Shown here one piece after another: positions 8,428-17,854 of a DNA stretch of 64,000 nt (the first letter of the stretch is position 1; every line of letters begins with the position of its first letter). Below the pieces are notes generated by a model. That model had not been told where the DNA came from. It ran no database searches and saw only the letters and a list, made by a program, of their open reading frames with translations. Location: contig NZ_LR134338.1 of NCBI RefSeq assembly GCF_900637055.1, positions 6,597,501 to 6,661,500 of the forward strand, given 5' to 3'. The DNA comes from Brevibacillus brevis (GTDB lineage Bacteria; Bacillota; Bacilli; Brevibacillales; Brevibacillaceae). The position numbers were made by a program, and so were the translations under genes.

Positions 8428-10339
8428 GTAAAATCACCTCCAACGAAACACGCAGCGAATCTTTTAAAGTTATAAACAGCTGTTCACTTTGCCCTCCTGT
8501 TAATTTAATTGGGCCAATCTTTCCGTTACTCTTAATCGGTACTGTTTTACCATTATGGATTGCAGACTTAATCGGTGCCAGTTCTTTATTTTCCTCACCC
8601 ATGATGTAAAAATTCAGGAAACCTTCTGTATCAGTATCAGTTAGAAGTCTTACAAAATAAACCCCTTCTTGAGGTTTGATACATTTAATCATCCGAGATT
8701 TTAATCCCGTAGTTTTAGACTGTTTTGATTGAATAGGATTAGGTGTCTTCGGTCTCTCAGTTCTTTTTCCTTTATCCGAAAATTTCGTATCACTTTCATC
8801 TGATGCTCGTCCTCTTTTATTTGAGTCTGAATTATTTTTGTCATTATCACTAAAGAAATCTTCAGATTCTACAGTGTTATCTCTGTTCGATATTTCAGAA
8901 GCTGAGGCTACTTCACTGTCAGCAGAATAAACTTTCAAGACTTGTGAGCGATTAACTAACTCAATTTGAATCTCCTTAGGATCTTTTTTCAAGCCTTCAG
9001 TATTAGCTTCAAAGGATAGATCATCATTCTTACTACGGAAGGGTAAGAATTGGCTTAATCCATCGATATCCAACTCCTCCAATTTTTCATCTGTTGCAAG
9101 CGTATCTATCATTTCACTTACCCAATTCTCAATACTTTTTTGAATTTTTTTTGCAAGCGAAGGATTATCATGAAGTTCTGGATTCCATTTATCATGAGCA
9201 GGTGGCTCCATACCTCGTAGAAACTCATTTAATTTGTCTCCTCTTACAATCAAAACACCTGAATAGCCAAACGTCTTCCTGTAACGTTTATCGTATATCT
9301 TCATTCCAGTGCTTCTAAACATCGATACTTTCTTGGGACAATCTTTTTCTGTGAGTACATAAAGATCTACGAGATTAGAACCAGTATTTTCGAATGTAAA
9401 TGTCTTACTAAATGATTTCCCTGATGTAAGAGCCTTATAGTATTTGGCAGCCAAGAACTCTCCATCACTTGTAAAACTTTTAATAAGCTCAGGAAGCGTC
9501 TTGGAGCTAATTTCAGTGTTACCTACACGTACAATTAATCGATTTTCAAATATAGCGACAATAAAGTGCTCCAACACTGAACGGATTACATTTTGTTCCC
9601 AATCAGATTCTGCTTTGAATCCTGCTACAAAGATATCTGTTCCCTCTTCAGATCGGTGAAAAAAATCATCTATTGCTGACAGGTCTAATATTGGCTGGTA
9701 GTCATGTACATCACCAAAATAACCTGTTCTTCGAGTCTCTTTTCCTTCTGCGTTTTCGTGTGACATTAATTTAGAAACACCTTGGAACGCCATTTTACCT
9801 GAAAGATCTTTTGTTCCATAAAACACTGTACGAAGCTGAGAGCATACAAATGGAGCATATTTTCCTATTCCATATGATCCTCCAGAAGTACCACTTTTTA
9901 CACAAACACCAACAGATTTTACGAGTCTCTGCCAATTACCGCTTTTATTTTCTGCTCCTTCTAAACCTGTTGTGTAAAAATCACTAATTTTTAAGATTGG
10001 TATTACTTCTGACTTCATCAGTCTTAGTGCATTTTTGAAAAATTCTAGAGCCTTTTTATCATTTTTGCTCCGCTCGCAACATGCTTCTAAGGTTTTTATG
10101 AAACTTTCCCTGTCTGGAAACTTGTCACTAGACAAATAATGCAAATTGAAATGAACCTCTACTGGCTTGTCCAATTGCTCATTTTTTGCATCAAGTGAAT
10201 TTTGGCAAGGTTCCCGTGTTAAACCATCAATAGGATTTCCTCGAAATGTTTCCATTCCCGGATCATTAAAACCTTCGCTTTCCCCCTCATTTATTGGAAA
10301 CTTCCATGCCACTTTTTCCTGCAAAAAATTAACTACCAT
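8417..10339 (-). CDS. GHKL (MORC/Hsp90-like) ATPase of a restriction-like system
   Basis: 640 residues from ATG 10339 (AGGGGGAT eight bases upstream). The Bergerat fold is clear: N-box EPCQNSLDA (Glu43, Asn47), G1-like SDFYTTGL (Asp120) and G2 GGSYGIGKYAPF (153-164). Residues about 430-545 are a low-complexity Ser/Asp/Lys/Pro linker, then a C-terminal beta-rich domain. Iyer, Abhiman and Aravind described MutL/MORC-like ATPases with this plan linked to cytosine methyltransferases and Vsr in prokaryotes; such ATPases are thought to clamp or loop DNA. Here it is the second gene of a five-gene operon facing dcm. No nuclease domain is visible in it. Confidence 0.8.
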   Translation of the reverse strand: MVVNFLQEKVAWKFPINEGESEGFNDPGMETFRGNPIDGLTREPCQNSLDAKNEQLDKPVEVHFNLHYLSSDKFPDRESFIKTLEACCERSKNDKKALEFFKNALRLMKSEVIPILKISDFYTTGLEGAENKSGNWQRLVKSVGVCVKSGTSGGSYGIGKYAPFVCSQLRTVFYGTKDLSGKMAFQGVSKLMSHENAEGKETRRTGYFGDVHDYQPILDLSAIDDFFHRSEEGTDIFVAGFKAESDWEQNVIRSVLEHFIVAIFENRLIVRVGNTEISSKTLPELIKSFTSDGEFLAAKYYKALTSGKSFSKTFTFENTGSNLVDLYVLTEKDCPKKVSMFRSTGMKIYDKRYRKTFGYSGVLIVRGDKLNEFLRGMEPPAHDKWNPELHDNPSLAKKIQKSIENWVSEMIDTLATDEKLEELDIDGLSQFLPFRSKNDDLSFEANTEGLKKDPKEIQIELVNRSQVLKVYSADSEVASASEISNRDNTVESEDFFSDNDKNNSDSNKRGRASDESDTKFSDKGKRTERPKTPNPIQSKQSKTTGLKSRMIKCIKPQEGVYFVRLLTDTDTEGFLNFYIMGEENKELAPIKSAIHNGKTVPIKSNGKIGPIKLTGGQSEQLFITLKDSLRVSLEVILHAN

Positions 10340-10368
10340 AACAAATCCCCCTTTCAACTAAAGATTCC

Positions 10369-10761
10369 TTAACTTTCCTTAGCTTTCGTTTTCTTGGTTT
10401 TGTTAGAAGGGATAAAAGTCGAAAGGTCAATTTCAATTCGATTTTCCCCCGATTTTTGAATAAAAAATTTAACAGGATTCGATACATCAATCTTACATTT
10501 CACCTGTAAAAACTGAACAAATTCTCGACAAGTAATTCTTACGTTTTTAGTATTTTCATTTATTTCTGGTATGGAAAATCCTGATGAATTACTTTCTTTA
10601 TGCAGTTCAATTAACAAAACTTTGTTTTTGGGGTCGCAACCTAACCGAACACTAGAGAAACCTTTTAAAAGATCTAGAGCTCCTGAGTTAAAGGTAATGC
10701 CATAAGATGCAACAGTTAGTGTTGGCAATACAGTATTGGGTGTAAACCATTGTATAGTCAT
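10369..10761 (-). CDS. Hypothetical protein, first gene of GHKL operon
   Basis: 130 residues from ATG 10761 (AGAGGTGAATGAA in front); a GTG nine bases upstream is less likely. Beta-strand-rich with a conserved-looking core (GITFNSGALDLLKGFSSVRLG) and a lysine-rich tail. No family recognised. It stands 29 bp ahead of the GHKL ATPase start and thus opens the operon. Confidence 0.6.
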   Translation of the reverse strand: MTIQWFTPNTVLPTLTVASYGITFNSGALDLLKGFSSVRLGCDPKNKVLLIELHKESNSSGFSIPEINENTKNVRITCREFVQFLQVKCKIDVSNPVKFFIQKSGENRIEIDLSTFIPSNKTKKTKAKES

Positions 10762-10932
10762 TTCATTCACCTCTTTAGGTATATTTATAAAACACAGTGA
10801 GCTATTGTGTCAATATTGTATTTATATTTCACAAAAAACAAATGTTTAGTGATATAAATTCACGTGTTTTTTATGATGTCAGCAAAAAAACACTGCAAGG
10901 ATTGTATTTAAATAATATCAGTCTCATAAAAA
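10762..10932. other. AT-rich promoter region of the GHKL operon
   Basis: About 170 bases of very AT-rich sequence with several imperfect short inverted repeats (for example around CACGTG at 10861). It must carry the operon promoter. No small gene seen. Confidence 0.3.
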
Positions 10933-10953
10933 AAACTGCACAAAAGGCAGTTT
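10933..10953 (-). terminator. Intrinsic terminator
   Basis: Stem AAACTGC/GCAGTTT with a 7-base loop, followed on the minus strand by a run of T. It lies just after the stop codon of the gene at 11001 and closes that transcript. Confidence 0.65.
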
Positions 10954-11000
10954 AATACAATTAGTTTTGCTCTAGAATCTTACTCAAAAATGAGATCGGT

Positions 11001-11475
11001 TTAGTATGGATCTTTAAGCTGAATTTGGAACGGCTCTGTCATCTGTCTTACCCACTTCAGAGCATCTGGAATAGTCCCCCCGTGGAATTTCGGTGCCCCC
11101 TCCGCCCAAACTTCTTCCCACATAAAATCGGCCGTTTGTTTTTCGACATTAACAACCAGGTATACGTCTGTTCCATCAACATATGGCAAAGTGCCAGATG
11201 GTGAACTCATACCAAGAACGACTCTGACGATGTGAGTTGGTGTTCCTTGGGACAAATAGTATTCTTTTGCCCGAGTATCGTTATTTTCATCGTAATAGTT
11301 GGCTCCTTTAAGGTTATAAGGCAGAAAGGCGGAGTTCTCGGTATTCTCTTCAAAAGGAATAGCTGCAACCGCTACTATACTGACCTTCGTATCAAATTCT
11401 GTACTGTCGGGTTTCAAATGGTTATGCTCAAATTGCTCTTAGTCGATCCAGAATTAGCTCATGTACTTGCATCAT
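11001..11475 (-). pseudogene. Hypothetical gene with an apparent frameshift near its start
   Basis: A ribosome site AAAGGAGCG precedes ATG 11475, which opens a frame reading MMQVHELILDRLRAI before a TGA. The adjacent frame then continues without a start codon as EQFEHNHLKPDSTEF and on to a stop at 11001, giving 138 coding codons (or a weak TTG start at 11417). Joining the two frames would give a smooth protein of about 157 residues, so one base was probably lost near 11432-11440 in the genome or in sequencing. The product, with a DGTDVYLVVNVEKQTADFMWEE strand region, is not recognised. Its terminator is intact. Confidence 0.55.
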
Positions 11476-11540
11476 GAATATTTCGCTCCTTTACCATTCA
11501 TAAATGATTTTGGCTTAGCTTTGAAACATGGAAAATAAAA

Positions 11541-11568
11541 ACCCTTTTCGCATCAATGCGAAAAGGGT
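11541..11568 (-). terminator. Intrinsic terminator
   Basis: Perfect 13-base stem ACCCTTTTCGCAT/ATGCGAAAAGGGT with a 2-base loop and T-rich tail on the minus strand, 18 bp after the gene at 11587. Confidence 0.85.
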
Positions 11569-11586
11569 AGTGATATGCTCGCTCCA

Positions 11587-12618
11587 TTATCTCTTTTTCG
11601 TGAACGTTTTTGTTCCCTGGAAGATGCTGAAATCTTGCGGCACAGAATCAAGTTTCGTCGTCACTGTAACCTGTTTATCTCCGAGTGTAACAATTCCTTT
11701 TCCTGTAATTCCTGAATAGCTGTCTGTAAAAGTAAAATTCGCTTCACCTTTTTCATTGAATGTTACCTCATTATCACCCGTATCAGTGAACATAGCCGCT
11801 CCATTTGTTGAGGAACCTAACGAAATAGTAGCATTTCGTCCATCCTTAATTGTAATCGTGATCGAATCACCCGCTCCATCTTCACTTTGATCATTCCACG
11901 TACCACTAAACTGAGTTAGGTCTTTGATCAAATTAGAGTCCGTCCTGTTTTCACTGGGGACCGAACTAACAGGCCTTCCAGGTGTTGATAAAGTTGGTGG
12001 ATGGCTCTCTTCAGGAGTTGCATCCGTTTGGTTCATAGCAGAATTGGAATTTCTATTGTTATCACCATCGTTTGATACATTTGCAGTTAAAAGGTCATCG
12101 ATTTCAATCAGTACATTAAATTGGCTCTTTTGCTTATCGATGTTGGATGCCAATTCGTTGATCTTTCTGCTGAATTCCAGCAGCGTACCAGATGGGAAAT
12201 TCGCTTGTTTAACCAATTCTGAATAAGAGCCATAGAACTCAAATGCTATCTCATAAGCCTTTTTCATATCTGAAGGTGGATTGTTCAAGGATTGCATTGC
12301 TTTATCCACTTCTTTTCTCCAATTGTTCACTTTATCAAGTTTCCCTTGTTTCTTAAAAGATTCTACCTGCAAATTCAAGGCATAGTTAAAATCGTCGGTT
12401 GTTTGTCCATCAATCTCAACTCCACCGTCTATGGCTTGTTTCCAAACGCTTACGTACTTTTCTGTCATTTCTTGAGCTTTCGTACTTTCAGTTATCATCA
12501 GAGCCATTACATTTTTTAGATTGTTGGAGTATTCATTTTTACTATACTGCTGCCATCCAACAAATCCACCTATTGCAACGAGAGCAATTAACAAGATAAC
12601 GATTAGATTCTTCTTCAT
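11587..12618 (-). CDS. Membrane-anchored extracytoplasmic protein
   Basis: 343 residues, ATG 12618 behind GGAGAG. An N-terminal hydrophobic helix (residues 4-24) without a lipobox anchors a mostly helical domain (30-170), a Ser/Thr/Pro-rich linker (about 190-230) and a C-terminal all-beta domain beginning FSGTWNDQSEDGAGDSITI, similar in style to lipocalin-like or META-like beta domains. Function not recognised. It follows a TPR membrane protein gene by 39 bp on the same strand, so both are likely co-expressed envelope proteins carried as cassette cargo. Confidence 0.6.
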   Translation of the reverse strand: MKKNLIVILLIALVAIGGFVGWQQYSKNEYSNNLKNVMALMITESTKAQEMTEKYVSVWKQAIDGGVEIDGQTTDDFNYALNLQVESFKKQGKLDKVNNWRKEVDKAMQSLNNPPSDMKKAYEIAFEFYGSYSELVKQANFPSGTLLEFSRKINELASNIDKQKSQFNVLIEIDDLLTANVSNDGDNNRNSNSAMNQTDATPEESHPPTLSTPGRPVSSVPSENRTDSNLIKDLTQFSGTWNDQSEDGAGDSITITIKDGRNATISLGSSTNGAAMFTDTGDNEVTFNEKGEANFTFTDSYSGITGKGIVTLGDKQVTVTTKLDSVPQDFSIFQGTKTFTKKR

Positions 12619-12657
12619 AATGTTTCTCTCCGTTCATATAAGCTTGGTTTACAAAAC

Positions 12658-13701
12658 TTACTGTTTACCTTCATCAAAGACTGGGAGTATTTTTTTCATT
12701 TGTTTCATCTTGTCTTGTCCTTGCTTTTGAGTAGTAGAAATCTCCTCGGAAAGCGTGGCTGCTTCTGCCTTCATGCTCTCAATGTCTTGTTGTAACTCCT
12801 GATATTCCTGCCTAATGTCCGGGTCAATCTCGTCTAGCTTTTCAAAATCACCTGAATCCCAGGTCTTTTTCCATTTCTTCTCCACTGTCAGAATGGATTG
12901 GTATTTATCTGCGATTTGGATGTATGTTTTATGGTACTGATCCATCTTGGCCAATAATTGCTCTAGGGTTTGTAATACCTCAGTTGTTTGAAGTGCTTCT
13001 TTATAGGTCGGATCAATTTCGGTTGCCTTTGTAACGTTCTTTTTGCTTGAATCTACTGCATCCTGCATGACCTCAATGTATTCTCTTGCCTGCTTATGCA
13101 GGGCTTCATTCTTCCCAATGGATTCCTCCCGTGAAACAAGATCACCATAGGATAGAATTGTAGAAGACCGAATAGCCCGATTGACTTGTTCATACCCACT
13201 CATGCTTGCTTCAAAAGGATACAAATTTACTAGCCCGTAATACAATTGTGCTTGTGCAATGTTTGGGTCTATTTCAACCACCTGCTCAAGCAGACTTCTC
13301 GCTTCTTTGTAATTTTCTTGTTCGTACAGCACGATCGCTCGTTCCAGTTTGGTTTGTGCTACCTGATGCGAAAGCTCCTTGATCTTCGACTGTGCTGCCT
13401 GATAGTTTTTGGTGTCTTCCTCGACTACCTGTTGAAAAGCAGCTAGAGCTTCCTCATACCTTTTGGCTTCTAAGGCTGACTGCCCCTGATTAAAAATTAG
13501 CTGAGATGCTGCTAGCTCTTGCTTTACTTTGTCTGGATCAGGCGGAATATTGAATACACCTATCGCAAACAACACAAATGATACTCCGACCAGAGCCAGA
13601 CACTTCTTCCATAACCGATTTCGCTTTATCGCGAAAATAATGGTTCCAATTGCACAAAGGATAAAACCGAAAAAGCCTGTGTTAGCCAGCAGGTCCCACA
13701 T
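12658..13701 (-). CDS. TPR-repeat membrane protein
   Basis: 347 residues from ATG 13701 (GAGGGGAT upstream). Two hydrophobic helices at about 8-25 and 35-52, then two tetratricopeptide-like repeats (QGQSALEAKRYEEALAAFQQ, and LYEQENYKEARSLLEQVVEIDP further on), then long coiled-coil helices to a KKILPVF end. The soluble part would face outside or serve as scaffold. Function unknown; pairs with the downstream membrane-anchored protein. Confidence 0.6.
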   Translation of the reverse strand: MWDLLANTGFFGFILCAIGTIIFAIKRNRLWKKCLALVGVSFVLFAIGVFNIPPDPDKVKQELAASQLIFNQGQSALEAKRYEEALAAFQQVVEEDTKNYQAAQSKIKELSHQVAQTKLERAIVLYEQENYKEARSLLEQVVEIDPNIAQAQLYYGLVNLYPFEASMSGYEQVNRAIRSSTILSYGDLVSREESIGKNEALHKQAREYIEVMQDAVDSSKKNVTKATEIDPTYKEALQTTEVLQTLEQLLAKMDQYHKTYIQIADKYQSILTVEKKWKKTWDSGDFEKLDEIDPDIRQEYQELQQDIESMKAEAATLSEEISTTQKQGQDKMKQMKKILPVFDEGKQ

Positions 13702-13891
13702 TATTGACAATCCCCTCTTTTGGTTTTGTTACGTTGAGTCAAGCCATACATAGTAGTTATTTATTTTAAAAAGTAACACTATAAATCTTACTAATTATTA
13801 TCTATGAATGTTATGATCCGGTCAAATAACATCTTTCGTGTGTTAAAATGCCGTAATCTCTGCTTTAAGCTGAGTAAGAGGTGGTACAAGA

Positions 13892-14233
13892 ATGGACGAT
13901 CTCTTGCAAAAGCTGGGCGAACGGTTGCGCTTTCTGCGTAAGCAAAAAGGGTGGAGTCAGGATTACTTGGCTGAACAAGCTGGCTTGCACACCAATTACA
14001 TTGGACAGATTGAACGCGGCGAAAAGAATCTAACCATCGAGACACTTTACAAAGTAACGTTGGGACTTGGTACCTCACTTGAAGAGCTGTTTCAATCCAT
14101 TGACCCAAAGGTTCGACAAACCGGTCTTTCCTCGATTATCGAACTGCTGTCTCAACGATCAGAAGAAGATCAGGCAATGGCACTACACTTGATCCAAACC
14201 GTGTTTCAATGGAATGACCGCCATACAAAGTAA
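13892..14233 (+). CDS. Cro/C1-type HTH transcriptional regulator
   Basis: 113 residues, ATG 13892 behind AGAGGTGGT. Residues 6-60 are a classical helix-turn-helix_3 domain (GERLRFLRKQKGWSQDYLAEQAG, then HTNYIGQIERGEKNLTIETLYK). The remaining 50 residues are helical and may dimerise. Divergent from the TPR gene and 130 bp upstream of a small gene near the recombinases, it may control one or both. Confidence 0.85.
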   Translation: MDDLLQKLGERLRFLRKQKGWSQDYLAEQAGLHTNYIGQIERGEKNLTIETLYKVTLGLGTSLEELFQSIDPKVRQTGLSSIIELLSQRSEEDQAMALHLIQTVFQWNDRHTK

Positions 14234-14266
14234 ATCCTCCTTCCTGAGCATGATCAGAAGGAGGAT
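14233..14266 (+). terminator. Intrinsic terminator of the HTH gene
   Basis: Stem AATCCTCCTTC/GAAGGAGGATT with a 12-base loop and TTTTT after it, starting within the stop codon region of the regulator gene. Confidence 0.85.
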
Positions 14267-14362
14267 TTTTCATTTGTGAAGCCGACTAGGTAGGACTCTG
14301 CGAGCTCACTGTGAATTCAAGCTTAGAACATACGTTCCAAACCACAAAAAGGAGAGCTTGCT

Positions 14363-14635
14363 ATGCAGGACTTAGTGCAAAAATACGAGCAAACAGTATC
14401 CGAAGAAGATCAACTGATACGAAGCATTCAAACATGCGAGGAGGTCATTACTCTATTGGTCGATTTCATTTATGCGCAAAATCAGGATTGTCAGGCTGAA
14501 ATCATTCGTGAGGCCATTGAAGCGATTCACCAAACGGAGGGTAAACTGCGCGGTAATTTGTTGCGCACGAGGATTGAAAAAACGCTCTTGTCCGTCCAAA
14601 TGAAGAAGTACATTCCTCCTGTTCTCACCTCCTAA
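14363..14635 (+). CDS. Small hypothetical protein next to recombinase
   Basis: 90 residues, ATG 14363 with AAAAAGGAGAG upstream. Helical and acidic; no motif recognised. It ends three bases before the converging stop of the large serine recombinase at 14639, so the two genes are tail to tail. Confidence 0.55.
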   Translation: MQDLVQKYEQTVSEEDQLIRSIQTCEEVITLLVDFIYAQNQDCQAEIIREAIEAIHQTEGKLRGNLLRTRIEKTLLSVQMKKYIPPVLTS

Positions 14636-14638
14636 CAC

Positions 14639-16300
14639 TTAAAGCAAAAGGGTGAACCGTTTTGGCTTTGATGTAAACGCAGCTTGCTGTTTCGGCAAAA
14701 ATAACGACCCTTCCACTTTGCGTGCGGAAGGGTCTACCTTTAAAAAAAGCGTATGCATTTGTTCATCAAAAGCCAGTTCGATCGACATTATCTCTCGTTT
14801 CTCGTTGATATGAATCTCGTTAATCATTAGCCGGAGCAAGGTCTTTTTCTGTTCAAGGGTCGCTAGCTCCACAAGGGCGTCAAATTGCTTCAATATCTGC
14901 AAAATATAATCCGCAGAAATTGGCTCGGCACTGTCTGTTCCCAACTCATATTCGATTTCTGATTGACGACGTTGCAGCATTTCCGTCTCAGTCGTGAGCT
15001 GATCCAAGCGGGTCACAAACATCTCGCGGTCGATTGCATATTCTTCATATAAGGCAAAGTATTTCTTTCGCTTGTCCTCAATTGCGGCGAGGCTTGCCTC
15101 GATGCTGCATTTCTCTTTTTGAAGCGGTACTATCGAGTACGTTTTTCGATTGTTAATGGCGTCAACAAGATTTTGGAGAAATTGCGGGTTCAAAATCACG
15201 TAACGGATACGATCCAATACGTGTTGCTCTGCATAGTCCGCTCCTACACTGTTCGCATGGCATACAGCCGTCCCTTTGTTTCGGAAATTGCTGCATGAAT
15301 AGTACCTGCGTATGATCACCGTTCCATTCTTCAACTTGTTCTTGGTGCGATTCGCTACCATTGGTGCTCCACACTCTGGGCACCGAATAAGACCCGTTAG
15401 TAGGTATTGGCCATCAAATACACGAGGATTTACCTTGGATTTTTCCGCATGTAGAATCTGAACCTTCTCCCACAGCTCTCGCGGGATAATGGCTTCATGA
15501 TTACCTTCCGCAATAATGGTATTGTCACTTTTGCCCTTCCGCCTATGTTCATTCCAGTTCTCGAAACGGTTGTATCGGATAATCCCCGTATAGAGTGGGT
15601 TAGTCACAATCTCCTTGATCGCGGTCGTACTGAATGGATTTCCCCTTTTGGTTTTATATCCATCGTGGTTAAGTTGATTGGCGATGGCTCGGAGTCCTTT
15701 GCCAGAAGCGTACAAGTCAAATATCCTGCGAACCAAAGTCGCTTCCTCTGGTACGATCTCCAAACTTGTGTCTCGGCTTCGTTTGTCCCCTTTGGACACG
15801 CTTCGGTAACCCAGGGCTACACCTCCATTATGGCTGCCCGTTCTTGCCCGTTGCTTCATGCCCATTTTTACGTTCTCGACAATTGTATTCCGTTCCAGCT
15901 CGCCGACAGCCCCCAGCATTTGCAAGGCAAACTTGCCCATCGCAGTTTCTGTTTCAAAATTCTCGGTGAAGCTGCGAAAGACTGCCTTGTGTTTGCTAAA
16001 GTGATCGACCATTTTCAAAAGGTCTATCATTTTACGCGCAAGCCGGTTTATTTTCCATACGACAATTTCATCAATATGTCCGTCTTCCACATCTTTGAGC
16101 AGACGCTGCAATTCAAAGCGACCCTCAATTGACTTACCGGAAACGCCGCGGTCTACGTATTCCTTGTATACGATCTTGTTGTTCAGCTTGCAATAATTTC
16201 GGAGTGTTTCGAGCTGTGCATCTATACTATAGCCATGTTCCGCCTGTTCTTCCGTACTTACGCGGGCATAAATGGCGACACGAACATTTTTTTCAATCAT
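14639..16300 (-). CDS. Large serine recombinase, second of tandem pair (Ccr-like)
   Basis: 553 residues, ATG 16300 behind AGAAGGGAGA. Catalytic resolvase domain at the start: VAIYARVSTEEQAEHGYSI with Ser15 as nucleophile, then DRGVSGKS, WKINRLAR and GAVGELERNTI. A Recombinase domain follows (RRIFDLYASGKGLRAIANQLN), then a zinc ribbon CPECGAPMV...CSNF...C and a C-terminal coiled coil (about 370-470). The size and plan fit site-specific integrases that insert and excise elements. It follows the first recombinase gene by 15 bp. Confidence 0.9.
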   Translation of the reverse strand: MIEKNVRVAIYARVSTEEQAEHGYSIDAQLETLRNYCKLNNKIVYKEYVDRGVSGKSIEGRFELQRLLKDVEDGHIDEIVVWKINRLARKMIDLLKMVDHFSKHKAVFRSFTENFETETAMGKFALQMLGAVGELERNTIVENVKMGMKQRARTGSHNGGVALGYRSVSKGDKRSRDTSLEIVPEEATLVRRIFDLYASGKGLRAIANQLNHDGYKTKRGNPFSTTAIKEIVTNPLYTGIIRYNRFENWNEHRRKGKSDNTIIAEGNHEAIIPRELWEKVQILHAEKSKVNPRVFDGQYLLTGLIRCPECGAPMVANRTKNKLKNGTVIIRRYYSCSNFRNKGTAVCHANSVGADYAEQHVLDRIRYVILNPQFLQNLVDAINNRKTYSIVPLQKEKCSIEASLAAIEDKRKKYFALYEEYAIDREMFVTRLDQLTTETEMLQRRQSEIEYELGTDSAEPISADYILQILKQFDALVELATLEQKKTLLRLMINEIHINEKREIMSIELAFDEQMHTLFLKVDPSARKVEGSLFLPKQQAAFTSKPKRFTLLL

Positions 16301-16315
16301 GCTGATATCTCCCTT

Positions 16316-17854
16316 CTAAGCTGGCTGCTCCAGTTGCTTTCGTAATGCATCCCCGATATGAAGTGTGACACTCTCCATTTCCCGTCGAATGTTGATGGTG
16401 ATTTTATCGACCAAAGAACGTAACAGTGTAGTCGTTTGGGTCTGATCCGATGCCAACAAGTGGACTTTCAGTTGGTTCAGTACATCGTGAATAGTATTTA
16501 CGGGCAGGAGCTTGCTCTCTTTTTCACGGATTTGTTGGACGATCTCATGTTGTTGATCCGAAAGCACTTGTAGCTGCTCTTTCAGTTCCCGTAAACGAGT
16601 GATCAACTCGCTTTTTTCAAGATCATCTTCTTCAAACAGGACAAGATATTTTTGACGACGCAACTTCACTTGCTGCAACTCTTTTTCTGCTTTTTCCAGT
16701 TCAAGCCGTAAAGGGGCTATCATTTGTTCCTGTTTGCGGTTCGTATTCTCAACAATGTCGCGGATCAGTACAGGATTGGAGAGAAGCTCACCGATCCTTT
16801 GCAAAACTACTTGTTCAATCACATCTGCCCGAATGTTGTTTGGCTTGCATACACTGCTGCCTTTGTTGGTGTACCGATTACAACTGTAGTAATGATAAAA
16901 TTCGATTCGATTTCTCATCCGTTTTTTGATGTGTGTAGCAACCATGCTGCCACCGCAAGCAGGACACTTTAATATACCCGTAAGTGGATAATCCCGCTTC
17001 ACAGCCTTTTCGCGCTTCCTCGCTGTGCCGGAATACTTGTTTTGAACGCGTTCCCACAGTTCAAGCGGAATGATTGCCTCGTGCAGACCGTCACTGGTAA
17101 CAGTCTGCCCCTCCAGTGAGGTATATCGCACCTTGCCAACGTAGACGGGATTTCGGAGGATGGACCTTATTGTAGAAACGGAAAATAGTTTTCCTCTTTT
17201 CGTGGTGTATCCTTCCCGATTCACCTGATTTACAATGGCCTTTAACCCTTTACCTTCGTCATACAGTTGAAACAAGTAGCGAACAATGCTTGCCTCCTCC
17301 TGCTGGACACAAAAGCGTGTCTGACCTGTTCCCTCTTGAATAATGTCATACCCCAGAATCTGCGAATTACAGTAAAATCCATCTTTCGCTCTTTGCAACA
17401 TTCCTAGCTTCGTATTTTCGATAATGGTATTTCGCTCTAATTCCGCTGTCGCGCCAAGCATATGCAAAATAAATGATCCAATAGGAGTCCGGCTGTCAAA
17501 GCTCTCGCTGATGGAATGTAACGTGCCTCCGTTGGAATGAAGAGCTTCCACAATACCTAGCAAATCCACAGCATTACGGGCAAGGCGGTTGACTTTCCAA
17601 ACAATCACTTCCGTGAAACAACCGGCTTTGACATCACTTAGAAGTGACTGCATCGCTTTTCTGCCTTGAACGGACTTACCGGATACACCTGCATCGATAT
17701 ACTCTTTGTAAATGATTTTTCGATGATGCTTGCAATATTCACGCAATAGCTCCAATTGAGCCTCGATGCTATATCCATGCTCTGCTTGTTCTTCTGTACT
17801 TACTCTGACATAGAGGGCAACACGGTCTGGTTGATTTGGCAATATCATCTCCAT
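16316..17854 (-). CDS. Large serine recombinase, first of tandem pair (Ccr-like)
   Basis: 512 residues. The start ATG at 17854 overlaps the stop of the 77-codon gene as TGATG, so translation is coupled. Domains mirror its partner: ALYVRVSTEEQ with Ser19, DAGVSGKS, WKVNRLARNA, GATAELERNTI, then LFQLYDEGKGLKAIV, a zinc ribbon CPACGGSMV and a long coiled coil. Two unequal serine recombinases in one operon recall ccrA and ccrB of SCC; TnpX-type transposon recombinases are the alternative. Confidence 0.9.
   Translation of the reverse strand: MEMILPNQPDRVALYVRVSTEEQAEHGYSIEAQLELLREYCKHHRKIIYKEYIDAGVSGKSVQGRKAMQSLLSDVKAGCFTEVIVWKVNRLARNAVDLLGIVEALHSNGGTLHSISESFDSRTPIGSFILHMLGATAELERNTIIENTKLGMLQRAKDGFYCNSQILGYDIIQEGTGQTRFCVQQEEASIVRYLFQLYDEGKGLKAIVNQVNREGYTTKRGKLFSVSTIRSILRNPVYVGKVRYTSLEGQTVTSDGLHEAIIPLELWERVQNKYSGTARKREKAVKRDYPLTGILKCPACGGSMVATHIKKRMRNRIEFYHYYSCNRYTNKGSSVCKPNNIRADVIEQVVLQRIGELLSNPVLIRDIVENTNRKQEQMIAPLRLELEKAEKELQQVKLRRQKYLVLFEEDDLEKSELITRLRELKEQLQVLSDQQHEIVQQIREKESKLLPVNTIHDVLNQLKVHLLASDQTQTTTLLRSLVDKITINIRREMESVTLHIGDALRKQLEQPA

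Noticed and set aside
14639..17854. Tandem serine recombinases as a recent duplication
   Set aside because: The two proteins share the family plan but differ clearly in length and in most residues outside the catalytic motifs, so they are old paralogues.
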